From Saprospiraceae bacterium (GTDB lineage Bacteria > Bacteroidota > Bacteroidia > Chitinophagales > Saprospiraceae): a stretch of 64,000 nucleotides of DNA. Positions within the stretch are counted from its first letter, which is position 1, and the number at the start of each line of letters is the position of its first letter. Below the pieces are notes generated by a model. The model made no database searches. It was not told where the DNA came from and saw nothing but the letters and a program-made list of their open reading frames with translations. Below, piece after piece: positions 36,902 to 45,255 of this stretch. The stretch spans positions 434,001 through 498,000 of the forward strand of contig JADJJL010000001.1 in assembly GCA_016710265.1 (NCBI GenBank). The letters run 5' to 3'. The position numbers and the translations under genes were made by a program.

Positions 36902-37963
36902 TCAAAATGCAAAAGGATTTCGAAAATATGGATTTGCCAAATAACTGGTATCTGTCAATGCAAACAGAAAATGTAGTACATCGGTTTTTTCTTCCTTAGT
37001 CAGTGTAAAATCACTCATTCGTGGATCTCTGTTTGGATGCAAATTCCCATCGCCTTTGCAATCTCCGAGCAGATTGATTCTTCCTCCTCTGCTGTAAATC
37101 GCTAAAACTTCATCCAAACTCTCTGTGCTTCCATCGTGAAAATACGGAGCGGTCAAGGCCACGTTCCGAAGACTGGGAATCCTAAATCTTCCAATATCGA
37201 TGCTATCATTTGTAATACTAAATAAACCCAAATCTTTACTTGGATACCATTCATCACAAAAATATAATCCTACATTGGAGTACTCAAATCCTCGATCAGG
37301 TTCATCCAGATTTCTTCCGTTGTGACAATTGCCACAGGACAAACGATCACTAAAAAAAAGGTCCATGCCACGCTTTGCACGATATCCAAACTCAACTGTG
37401 TCTTTAGATTCCAAAAAGCGATCATAAGGACTATTGTAAGAAATTAATTTTTTCTCATAGGTAGCGATGGCGTGAATGATGTTAATGAAATTAATTGGAG
37501 CTTGATCATTTGGAAAAATTCTTGCAAATGCTTCCAAGTATTCCTTCCTTTTTGCAATATTTTTCAAAACCAATTCCTCATGTCCCTTCACTCCCATTTC
37601 TGGCGGAGTGTCTCCAAACATGGGCCTAAGCATTTGTTGTTCCAATGATGTTAAAGTATCGTTGGCCCAAGTCAATGCAAATCGATCGCGGACATTGATT
37701 AGTGAAGGAGCATTTCTTATTACATGATCTCCATACAATCCAACCGATTTTTTATATCCATCGCTGAAGGCAAATTGGGGTTCATGACAAGAAGCACAAG
37801 CTTTAGCAGAATTGGGCGAAAGCTGCTGATCAAAAAACAAATGATGACCTAATTCCTCCAGGCTTTCAATTTTAGAAATAAGTGGTTTCTCTTTAAAATT
37901 ACTAAAGAGTACATGCATGTAAGCTAAAAAAAAGAGTAAACCGAAATGCTTCAATGAAAACAT
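36902..37963 (-). CDS. MbnH/MauG-family di-heme enzyme
   Basis: This 353-residue periplasmic protein (signal ~1-20) has two c-type heme sites: CASCH (56-60) and CGNCH (210-214). Between them is the MbnH-like segment LTWANDTLTSLEQQMLRPMF (98-116), where MbnH enzymes keep their conserved TWAN..L..LE..A..P.F motif. After the second heme come RIPSLRNVALTAPYFHDGS and an acidic, aromatic tail. The family oxidises residues of partner proteins (MauG builds tryptophan tryptophylquinone; MbnH makes kynurenine in MbnP). It leads the tightly packed three-gene run with the CuAO-like gene, making that the candidate substrate. Confidence 0.85.
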   Translation of the reverse strand: MFSLKHFGLLFFLAYMHVLFSNFKEKPLISKIESLEELGHHLFFDQQLSPNSAKACASCHEPQFAFSDGYKKSVGLYGDHVIRNAPSLINVRDRFALTWANDTLTSLEQQMLRPMFGDTPPEMGVKGHEELVLKNIAKRKEYLEAFARIFPNDQAPINFINIIHAIATYEKKLISYNSPYDRFLESKDTVEFGYRAKRGMDLFFSDRLSCGNCHNGRNLDEPDRGFEYSNVGLYFCDEWYPSKDLGLFSITNDSIDIGRFRIPSLRNVALTAPYFHDGSTESLDEVLAIYSRGGRINLLGDCKGDGNLHPNRDPRMSDFTLTKEEKTDVLHFLFALTDTSYLANPYFRNPFAF

Positions 37964-38045
37964 TCTAAATCAATGGTTTTGCAACAATATTAAATAACAT
38001 TTGTCATAGAATTTCAAATTCTATTGATCGCTTTAGTTTTTGTGA

Positions 38046-38063
38046 AGCAAGCTGTCGCTTGTT
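38046..38063 (-). terminator. Short hairpin between two secreted-protein genes
   Basis: In the 106-nt gap between the T9SS propeller gene and the MbnH-like gene, CAAGC and GCTTG (38048-38052 and 38057-38061) can pair with a four-base loop and one or two weaker pairs outside. On the minus strand it is followed by ACAAAAACT, not a T-tract, so it could be an attenuator, processing site or weak terminator rather than a strong Rho-independent terminator. Confidence 0.25.
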
Positions 38064-38069
38064 ATAAAA

Positions 38070-39347
38070 TTACTGACCCAATTTTACAAATCTTTCGCTC
38101 AACATTCTTCCTTGATAATTTACATTGATTGTATAAATACCAGGTAATAATTTTGAAATATCTACACTGCTTTGATGAACATTGAAGGAATAGTTTACAC
38201 CTTTAGTTGAAATACAATTGACTGCGTTGACATTCAGTTGTGAGTTAATCTGCAATAAATTTTGTGAGATATTATACTCTAAAATTTTAGTAGTACCTGC
38301 ACTTGTTTCATTTTGATTGCTTACGGAATAATCAAATGCAAAATAACCAGGACTGATACCTGAAGTAAACTCATCAATGACTTTAAGATCACGATCCATC
38401 AAATATACTTTTCCAAAAGAAAAAAAATCGGTTTCACCACCAACAATTAATTCCGAACGAGCATCATAACTCAATCCGTAATAACTAGAACCTGCAGTTT
38501 TATAAAAACCGGCAGCATCGTTTTCAAGATTGTATTGACCTGTTTCATTTTTACCACTTTCCTGATACAGTATGGATGATTCCACTAAAACAGATGTACC
38601 ACACAATGAAGTGACATTGGGCAACAAAGTAGTGGAAATTACTTGGCCATCGTTTAGATTTATTTTAGAAACAGTACTTCCACTGATAAAATTTCGGTTG
38701 TTCAGTGTGTATAAATGATCTTTATAGCGAATTAAATTTTCAGGATTTTTTGCTTCAGGACCCAAATCAATTGTCTTTTCAAGTGTCAGGGTATTTAAAT
38801 CGATGACCAATATTTTTCCAATTTCATTCCCAAAATCAAATCCGTTGTTACCAATGATGTATGCTTTGTTTTCATGCACGATGATATTTTCTGTCGTGTA
38901 TGGAAAATCAGAAGAAAGCAATTCATACTTCAATTCTAATGTATTCTTATCGTAAACTTGTACATAGGAATTAAGCTGAACCAAATATTCACCTCTACTT
39001 ACAATTAACAAATCCTGATGCGTCATTATTCTACGAACACCAACCGATTTTAATTCAGATATTTTTTGATCGGTTTTAATATCGTATCGGAGAATTTTGT
39101 CATCCGCAGCAATCCAATAAGTATTTCCATCCAAATGTAGATCAGATGCAAACCTTGAACCATCTATTTCAAATAATTTGGTATAGGATTTAGTCGTCAA
39201 TGAATAAGCACCAAGACTGACTGGTTCAATTATTTGACCTGTACTAAAATCCAATGCCCCTTCATTTAATACCAATAACCTTTGAGAATTTGAGTAAAAA
39301 ATGCAAGTGAAAAAAGTTAAAATCGTTAGTAGTAAATTTTTTTTCAT
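38070..39347 (-). CDS. YncE-like propeller protein with T9SS sorting domain
   Basis: This 425-residue secreted protein has signal peptide 1-21, a YncE/DUF5074-like propeller (LYQESGKNETGQYNLEND, LIVGGETDFFSFGKVYLMDR, LEKTIDLGPEAKNPENLIRY) and a C-terminal T9SS-type sorting domain (~345-425). Its own -7 box is at 39365-39372. It precedes the MbnH-like gene by 106 nt on the same strand and could be part of that transcript. DUF5074-type propellers often sit near TonB-dependent metal or cofactor uptake loci, so a metal-related role for this neighbourhood is possible but unproven. Confidence 0.78.
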   Translation of the reverse strand: MKKNLLLTILTFFTCIFYSNSQRLLVLNEGALDFSTGQIIEPVSLGAYSLTTKSYTKLFEIDGSRFASDLHLDGNTYWIAADDKILRYDIKTDQKISELKSVGVRRIMTHQDLLIVSRGEYLVQLNSYVQVYDKNTLELKYELLSSDFPYTTENIIVHENKAYIIGNNGFDFGNEIGKILVIDLNTLTLEKTIDLGPEAKNPENLIRYKDHLYTLNNRNFISGSTVSKINLNDGQVISTTLLPNVTSLCGTSVLVESSILYQESGKNETGQYNLENDAAGFYKTAGSSYYGLSYDARSELIVGGETDFFSFGKVYLMDRDLKVIDEFTSGISPGYFAFDYSVSNQNETSAGTTKILEYNISQNLLQINSQLNVNAVNCISTKGVNYSFNVHQSSVDISKLLPGIYTINVNYQGRMLSERFVKLGQ

Positions 39348-39364
39348 AATTCTAATTTAATTTG

Positions 39365-39372
39365 CAAATATA
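39365..39372 (-). promoter_or_regulatory. -7 promoter box of the YncE-like gene
   Basis: The minus strand reads TATATTTG (TAnnTTTG), 17 nt before the start codon. A TTG lies 12 nt further up, too close for the standard -33 position. Confidence 0.45.
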
Positions 39373-39446
39373 TGCATTTTAAAACAATACTACATCTAGT
39401 ATTGACAGAAATTGGAGAATGATTTATAAGTCCAAAAAAATACCAA

Positions 39447-40031
39447 CTAATGTTTGTACAATTGGGTCAACTGGAGCTCTTCGTAAACTTTGTCCGGAAC
39501 CATGTATCTGACCGATTTACCTGCTTTTATAAGAGATCGGATCATTGTAGATGAAAGATCCAACAAGGGTGTTTCAATAAAAATAAGGGCAGGATGTTTC
39601 GCCAAGGGAACATCTACTAAAGCAGAACCCGATCTTTGGTAAATATAAACTTTGTACTTGTCCAAAAGTAGTTCGTAATTTTTCCACTTTGGAAGACTGA
39701 TGACATTGTCTGCTCCCATGATCAGTGCAAAATCATGTTGAGGATATTTTTCGCGGAGATGGGTCAAAGTATCAATGGTGTAAGAAGGTTGGGGCAGCGA
39801 AAACTCTATATTGGAAACGGTAATGTTTGGATGATCTTCTACTGCAATTTGGGCCATGTACAAGCGATCATTGTCTCTTGCGAGACTTGCTTTTTCTTTT
39901 AATGGATTGTGAGGGCTGACCACCAACCAAATTTTTTCAAGATCCGTAGAGTTCAATAAATGTTGGGCAATGATTAAATGCCCCGTGTGGATGGGATTAA
40001 AAGAGCCGAAAAATAAACCAATTCGCATCAA
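39447..40031 (-). CDS. nadD: Nicotinate-nucleotide adenylyltransferase
   Basis: This 194-residue protein has the nucleotidyltransferase motif GSFNPIHTGHL (HxGH) at residues 9-19, the central MGADNVISLPKW segment and the ISSTxIR-like LSSTMIRSLI near the C-terminus. It converts nicotinate mononucleotide to deamido-NAD in NAD biosynthesis. The gene overlaps dnaN by 4 nt and is cotranscribed with it. Confidence 0.95.
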   Translation of the reverse strand: MMRIGLFFGSFNPIHTGHLIIAQHLLNSTDLEKIWLVVSPHNPLKEKASLARDNDRLYMAQIAVEDHPNITVSNIEFSLPQPSYTIDTLTHLREKYPQHDFALIMGADNVISLPKWKNYELLLDKYKVYIYQRSGSALVDVPLAKHPALIFIETPLLDLSSTMIRSLIKAGKSVRYMVPDKVYEELQLTQLYKH

Positions 40032-41134
40032 TAATTGGTCACCACCAACATCAACAAATCTTCTCCCATGGCTTGTTCCATAGGAAGTAAAAGGGATGGT
40101 TTATTGGAAGAGCTTATTTCAAATTTAACCGTTTCAGATTCAATCACTGAGAGCATTTCCAAAAGGAATCTTGCATTTAGTCCAAGATTAATGGGTTCAC
40201 CCTGATAACTACATTCCATTTGTTCTGTGGCTTCGTTGTTGAAATCCAAGTCTTGTGCGTTGACGGTCAAACTTTTATCCTGCACATTAAACACGACCTG
40301 ACTGGTGGATTTATTGGCAAAAATCATCAGACGGCGAAGTACGGTAATCAGCTCTTCGCGATTGACTTGCATCACATTGGGATTATTGGTCGGAATGACT
40401 GCGTTGTAATCTGGAAATTTAGCCTCGATCAGTCTTGTGGAAAAAATAATGTCTTCAAAAGCAAAGAAAGCCTTTGTTTTTCCAAAATAAATGGTGACCT
40501 GTCCTTCCTTAGGCAAAATAGACTTAAGGGCCAACATTGATTTCTTGGTAAATAGTAGACTAGAAGCTACATCCGAGCTCACATTGAGAAAACTGTAGCG
40601 GACCAATTTGTGGGCGTCAGTAGCTGCAAAAGTCACATGGTTAAAATCAATATTGATATTGATTCCCCGCATGGCCTGACGCATTTCATCGTTGCTTGCT
40701 GCAAACACTGTTTTATCCACGCCACGTTGAATTTGTACAGAATCCATCACAATTTGGTCTTCATCTGATGGTTTTTCGATTTCAGGAAAGTCCTCAGCTT
40801 TTTCCCCAACCAACTTGTATTTACCGGACGCTGAGGTAAGTTCGATGCCTCTTGTATCGGTGTCAATCACAAAATGAAGTGGTTGCTCCGGTAAGGATTT
40901 TAAGGTTTCAAGCAAAGTCTTACCTGGAATGGCAATCTTTCCATTTTCAGTACCATTGACTTGAATCTCAGTGGAAATAGTAACTTCTAAGTTAGATGCA
41001 GCGATCGAAAGTTTATTTCCTTCCAAAACGAACAGAAAGTCCTCCAATACCTGCATTACCGGATTGGCTGTCAAAGCCACAGAGGCTGTTTGTAATGGTT
41101 TTAACAAGGTGTGCGTGGATACCGTAAATTTCAT
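40028..41134 (-). CDS. dnaN: DNA polymerase III subunit beta (sliding clamp)
   Basis: This 368-residue protein has the three repeated clamp domains. Features include AIPGKTLLETLKSLPEQPLHF in domain 1, RGININIDFNHVTFAATDAHKL in domain 2 and the C-terminal QLxMxxx-type sequence LLPMEQAMGEDLLMLVVTNY. The clamp tethers polymerase III to DNA and is loaded by the clamp loader. In this genome it is followed by nadD rather than recF or gyrB, and dnaA is not in the window. Confidence 0.96.
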   Translation of the reverse strand: MKFTVSTHTLLKPLQTASVALTANPVMQVLEDFLFVLEGNKLSIAASNLEVTISTEIQVNGTENGKIAIPGKTLLETLKSLPEQPLHFVIDTDTRGIELTSASGKYKLVGEKAEDFPEIEKPSDEDQIVMDSVQIQRGVDKTVFAASNDEMRQAMRGININIDFNHVTFAATDAHKLVRYSFLNVSSDVASSLLFTKKSMLALKSILPKEGQVTIYFGKTKAFFAFEDIIFSTRLIEAKFPDYNAVIPTNNPNVMQVNREELITVLRRLMIFANKSTSQVVFNVQDKSLTVNAQDLDFNNEATEQMECSYQGEPINLGLNARFLLEMLSVIESETVKFEISSSNKPSLLLPMEQAMGEDLLMLVVTNY

Positions 41135-41162
41135 GATTTGTACTTTTCTGAGTTGAGAACCG

Positions 41163-41170
41163 CAAAATTA
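41163..41170 (-). promoter_or_regulatory. -7 promoter box of dnaN-nadD
   Basis: The minus strand reads TAATTTTG (TAnnTTTG) 28 nt before the dnaN start. The rest of 41171-41433 holds no gene, hairpin or repeat that I can support. Confidence 0.45.
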
Positions 41171-41433
41171 AGATTCCAAGAGCATATATTTTGATTTATA
41201 TTATAAATTTTTCTTCCAGACCTTATTTAAAAAATTAACGGGCTTAGGATCTACAAATGAAAAAAAGATATTACAAAATTGTCTTATTTATAAAGAGAAG
41301 ATTGTCAAAAATACTTATCAATTAAGCGGTTTAGGATAAATGGTTGAGATTCTGGACAGACTCCACAAATTAAATTCCAGTCAACTGCAGAATTCTCATC
41401 AATTTTGTATGATTATTCAATAATACCAATCTC

Positions 41434-42717
41434 TTGAACAAACCGTCGGATCTAGGTCCAAAGCCAAAATTAAGCATACCCGAATTAAACTGGGATTTAC
41501 AATTCCCTGTGCACAAGGTGGATAGATTGGAATCAGGATCCAAAATCTACACCTTACCAAGCTCCAATCCCCAACTTTGCTATTTTGAATTGGTCTTTGA
41601 AAATGGCCGCAGAGCAGAAATACAGCCTTTGACTGCCAGAATGACTGCCGCTCAGATTCAAGAAGGGAGCAAAGATTTAATGCAATCTGAAATTGTCGAT
41701 TTTTTTGATTTTCACGGATGCAGTTACAGTCTTTTTGCGGATTTAGACTTTACCATCTTTTCAGTCAGCTGTCTCCAAAAGCATTTTGAAAAACTCATTG
41801 AATTTAGCATCCATTTGCTGGCTTACCCCAGTTTTCCGGAAGATAAGTTGGCCCAGGGAAAGATTTTTATGAAATCTCAACTCAGCCATCAACTCACCGA
41901 ACCAGACTATGTATCCTATCGTGAAATGACCTCTCATTTATATGGGCCCAAGTCCTTTTATGCTTACAATTCCACTTCAGAACTCATCGATGGAGTCACA
42001 AGGGAGCAAATGGTGGAATACCATCAATCCAATTATACCCAGGAAGTTTTGTCTGTTTTTTATGTTGGAAAAACGCTCGATCCGGACTTTTGGGCTACCA
42101 AATTGTCTATTCTTCCAAGACAAAAGAAAGCAAAGCCAGCAGTTTCTCCGATGGATTATGGAAATGCCATCATCAATCACTTTCCCATTCCGCATTGCAG
42201 TCAAACCAGTTTAAAAATTGGATGTGGCCTATTTGCAAAATCAGATGCGGATTATGATTCATTGTACGTGATCAACAGTCTTTTGGGTGATTATTTTGGT
42301 TCGCGACTAATGCGAAACATTCGTGAAGAACAAGGATTGACCTACGACATTCATTCTACCTTGGATGTACAGTTGCATGGAGGTTGTTTTTACATTGGTG
42401 CAGAAATCAACGCAGAAGAAAAAGTAAAAACGGTGGAGTTGATCAAACTAGAACTGCGTAAATTACGCTCTGAGCCTGTTCCACCCGAAGAACTTCAAAT
42501 GGTGAAAAATTATTTGAATGGACATTTGCTTAGACTCATTGATGGACCATTTCAATCTGTCATTTTGTTAAAAATTTTAATGATGGAATTCAAATCCATC
42601 AGCGCTTTTGACAGACTGGTTGATAAAATAAAAAATATAGATTCTGATGAAATTCTGACTCTGGCTGATAAATACCTTCACGAAGATAAAATGTCTGTGA
42701 TTACCGCGGGAGTTTAG
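41434..42717 (+). CDS. M16 peptidase homologue without the zinc motif
   Basis: This 427-residue protein has the two-half M16 fold. The N-terminal half has the strand LCYFELVFENGRRAE followed by TARMTAAQIQEGSKD where active enzymes have HxxEH and then the glutamate 70 or so residues on. The C-terminal half has YFGSRLMRNIREEQGLTYDIHS, the substrate-binding R/Y motif. The metal ligands are lost, so it should be a non-catalytic subunit like the second subunits of M16B pairs. The catalytic partner is not adjacent. The TTG start was chosen because the family begins near this point. Confidence 0.85.
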   Translation: MNKPSDLGPKPKLSIPELNWDLQFPVHKVDRLESGSKIYTLPSSNPQLCYFELVFENGRRAEIQPLTARMTAAQIQEGSKDLMQSEIVDFFDFHGCSYSLFADLDFTIFSVSCLQKHFEKLIEFSIHLLAYPSFPEDKLAQGKIFMKSQLSHQLTEPDYVSYREMTSHLYGPKSFYAYNSTSELIDGVTREQMVEYHQSNYTQEVLSVFYVGKTLDPDFWATKLSILPRQKKAKPAVSPMDYGNAIINHFPIPHCSQTSLKIGCGLFAKSDADYDSLYVINSLLGDYFGSRLMRNIREEQGLTYDIHSTLDVQLHGGCFYIGAEINAEEKVKTVELIKLELRKLRSEPVPPEELQMVKNYLNGHLLRLIDGPFQSVILLKILMMEFKSISAFDRLVDKIKNIDSDEILTLADKYLHEDKMSVITAGV

Positions 42718-42821
42718 CAAAAAGTTTGTGGATCCTGCCAGATTTTTGAAATCATGGATGGTATAAATTTGTCCAATTGAGTTGAATTAAACTATCTTTC
42801 CACTTCAAAACAAAAGCGAAC

Positions 42822-44477
42822 ATGGCCACTATCAAAACCAACTATGGAGCATTGAGTACTTTGATCACCGTATTTTTTTTCTGGGGCTTTATCGCTGCCG
42901 GAAATGGAGTATTTATTCCGTTTTGTAAAAATTATTTTCATCTGGATCAATTTCAAAGTCAATTGGTGGATTTCGCTTTTTATGGTGCATATTATTTAGG
43001 AGCACTTGGATTATTTGTAGCAGGAAGTTTAAGACTCAAAGACATAGTATCTGATTGGGGATATAAAAAAAGCATTGTGATCGGATTGCTCATTTCACTA
43101 TTGGGCGCCATAGCCATGATTGCAGCAGTGAGAATAGGTTCCGGATTTAACTTTTTTCTTTTTGCATTTTTTATTTTGGCCTTGGGATTTTCGCTGCAAC
43201 AAACTGCTGCAAATCCTTTCGCAATATTGTTGGGTGATCCTGCTACCGGTTCCAATAGGATCAATCTTGGAGGAGGCATCAATTCATTTGGAACTACGAT
43301 TGGACCCATCGTTGTGGCCCTCGTTTTATTTGGTGCGACGAGCTACAGTGATGATTTGTTGAAGGGTTTAAATTTAGACAAAGTGACCTGGCTTTATGCA
43401 GGTGTAGGAATGCTTTTTTTATTGGCTGCTGCTCTCTTTCATTTTTCCAAAAAAGTGCCCAGTGGTAAGATCGATCAGATTACTGAAAAACCAAACAAGG
43501 CCATCAACTTAATGCTGATTATGACACTTGGATTGATCATTTGTTTTTGGCCTGTCTTTGATTCATATCGCCAGGATTTAGAAAATTTACAAGCAACAGA
43601 TATTTTAAACATTGAGTACAACAGAATGTATTGGTTGTCCGCTGCCTTGTTGCTTATTGTATTTTTACTTTTATACGGCAGATGGTCTTCTCAAAAAAAT
43701 TCAAACGGTTGGGGTGCCTTAAAATTTCCGCAATTAATTCTTGGCATGATTGCCATTTTTGTCTACGTGGGTGTAGAAGTGACCATCCAAAGCAACATGG
43801 GAGAACTCTTAAAACAAGATGCTTTTGGAGGATTACAGGCAGCTGACATCGCACCGTATATTTCGATGTATTGGGGAAGCTTGATGATTGGCCGATGGAC
43901 GGGTGCCATTCCTGTTTTTGACCTCAGTGAAAAATGGAAAAATATTCTCATATGGATTGTACCCATAACCGCATACGGACTTGTTTTGTTGTTTAATATC
44001 ATTGCTGGTAAAGACATGTCCGCGCTTTATTATTATGGTGTTTGTGTGTTGGTTTTAATTTTATCTTTTATCCTCAGTAAAAACCGTCCCGTGTTTACAC
44101 TGATGTTGTTTAGCGCATTGAGTATGGTGGCGATGTGCATAGGTTTGTTCAGCACAGGCATGGTTTCAATATATGCGTTTTTAAGTGGCGGATTATTTTG
44201 CAGTGTCATGTGGCCTTGTATTTTTTCATTGTCTCTTGCCGGCCTTGGTAAATATGAAACACAAGGATCTGCATTCCTCATCATGATGATTTTAGGTGGT
44301 GCTATCATTCCACCAGTGCAGGGTAAGTTGGCGGATATCAGTTCCATCGGCATTCATCAATCTTATTGGTTGACGGTACTTTGTTTTGGATATTTATTGT
44401 TTTTCGCCTGGAAAATTAAAAATATTCTCAAAGCTCAGGGCATTGATTATGATAGGGTGGTACTAAACGATGATTGA
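42822..44477 (+). CDS. MFS sugar transporter (FucP/GluP-like)
   Basis: This 551-residue protein has about 12 membrane helices. The first is FFFWGFIAAGNGVFIP, and QTAANPFAILLGDPATGSNRINLGGGINSFGTTIGP lies in helix 4-5, which is the sugar/proton symporter signature of the FucP/GluP group. It should import a hexose such as glucose, galactose or fucose in symport with protons. The C-terminal part is longer than the usual ~430 residues, with an inserted soluble stretch between helices 6 and 7 (SYRQDLENLQATDILNIEYN). Confidence 0.88.
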   Translation: MATIKTNYGALSTLITVFFFWGFIAAGNGVFIPFCKNYFHLDQFQSQLVDFAFYGAYYLGALGLFVAGSLRLKDIVSDWGYKKSIVIGLLISLLGAIAMIAAVRIGSGFNFFLFAFFILALGFSLQQTAANPFAILLGDPATGSNRINLGGGINSFGTTIGPIVVALVLFGATSYSDDLLKGLNLDKVTWLYAGVGMLFLLAAALFHFSKKVPSGKIDQITEKPNKAINLMLIMTLGLIICFWPVFDSYRQDLENLQATDILNIEYNRMYWLSAALLLIVFLLLYGRWSSQKNSNGWGALKFPQLILGMIAIFVYVGVEVTIQSNMGELLKQDAFGGLQAADIAPYISMYWGSLMIGRWTGAIPVFDLSEKWKNILIWIVPITAYGLVLLFNIIAGKDMSALYYYGVCVLVLILSFILSKNRPVFTLMLFSALSMVAMCIGLFSTGMVSIYAFLSGGLFCSVMWPCIFSLSLAGLGKYETQGSAFLIMMILGGAIIPPVQGKLADISSIGIHQSYWLTVLCFGYLLFFAWKIKNILKAQGIDYDRVVLNDD

Positions 44478-44499
44478 ACGAAAGATTTTTCTATAAAAT

Positions 44500-44690
44500 G
44501 GTATAACTTTGAGAGTCTAATCTTAAATTTGCCACAAAGACACCCACCACCAAAGGGTAGGGGCACGGCGAAGCACGAAGTCTTATTTGTGTCCTTGCAG
44601 TGCTTTCCTCACCCTGAACCTGGTGGTTAAAATTTCCTCCTTTGTGATCCTTGTGGTTAAATATTTTCTTTATTTCAAAATCCAACATGC
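44500..44690. repeat. Intergenic region with repeat-like CACAAAG/GGTTAAA tracts
   Basis: The gap 44478-44726 holds no credible gene. It contains CACAAAGACACC, GGGTAGGGGCACGGCG and two copies of GTGGTTAAA(A)T(A)TTT around TCCTCCTTTGTGATCCTTG (near 44621-44670). Similar CACTAAGAC/CAAAGTATG sequence occurs at 53918-53950, so this is probably a dispersed intergenic repeat of the genome. No function is evident. Confidence 0.4.
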
Positions 44691-44726
44691 AATGAATTTG
44701 AAGTTGTACTAATTTTCTAAATCTCC

Positions 44727-45185
44727 CTACGGCTTTGTCTTCCAAATTTTATCCGCCGCATCCAAATATTCTGAAATAGCTGCTGAGCCGTACCAAAGAT
44801 ATAATTCTGGCTCCAACAATTTTTCTTTGATAGCAGGGTCTGTTTCCAATAGAATTTTAGCCTCTGCAATAGTCGTTACATTTAAAATAAAAATTCCCCT
44901 GAGTTGAGCCTCATTTTTTACAAATGGCCCAGCAATCACTAATTTTTTATCAACAACTAGCTTTTGAATATTTTTCATGTGTCCTGCAAAACAACTGTCT
45001 TTAAATACTTTGTCCGTGGTTTGATTTTCACCTGTTTTTAAAAGGACCATGACATACTTTTTCATGCCCATTTGATCTGCTCCCAATGATTCTGCCAAGG
45101 CTTGGTCATATTTAGGATTGTCGTTTTGAGCGATGGCTGCTGAACTAAAAAACAAAACAATTATAAAGAGAAAAATGGTTTTCAT
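44727..45185 (-). CDS. Secreted YciI-like protein
   Basis: From ATG 45185 this is a 152-residue protein with a signal peptide (MKTIFLFIIVLFFSSAAIAQ). A longer in-frame start at 45224 would fall inside the promoter box. The mature part is a YciI-like ferredoxin-fold domain: KYVMVLLKTGENQTTD, the GHMKNIQKLVVDKKLVIAGPF motif with conserved His, and ILNVTTIAEAKILLETDPAI. YciI proteins are small enzymes or binding proteins of unsettled function; secretion is typical of the Bacteroidota branch. Confidence 0.85.
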   Translation of the reverse strand: MKTIFLFIIVLFFSSAAIAQNDNPKYDQALAESLGADQMGMKKYVMVLLKTGENQTTDKVFKDSCFAGHMKNIQKLVVDKKLVIAGPFVKNEAQLRGIFILNVTTIAEAKILLETDPAIKEKLLEPELYLWYGSAAISEYLDAADKIWKTKP

Positions 45186-45223
45186 GGAAAATTTTAAAAA
45201 GTAAAAAAATAAGAATTCAAGCA

Positions 45224-45255
45224 CAAAAGTAAACTTGTGCTCTTAATTTCCCAAA
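45224..45255 (-). promoter_or_regulatory. Promoter of the YciI-like gene
   Basis: The minus strand reads TTTG (45252-45255), 20 nt, TACTTTTG (45224-45231), a full match to TTTG-N17-23-TAnnTTTG. The leader to the ATG at 45185 is about 38 nt. This decides the gene's start. Confidence 0.6.

Noticed and set aside
41171..41433. Possible regulatory element between dnaN and the M16 gene
   Set aside because: No hairpin, repeat or box with adequate support was seen beyond the dnaN -7 box.
44491..44745. Minus-strand ORF of 84 codons overlapping the end of the YciI-like gene
   Set aside because: It lies in repeat-like CACAAAG/GGTTAAA DNA, overlaps a real gene and has no recognisable protein pattern.
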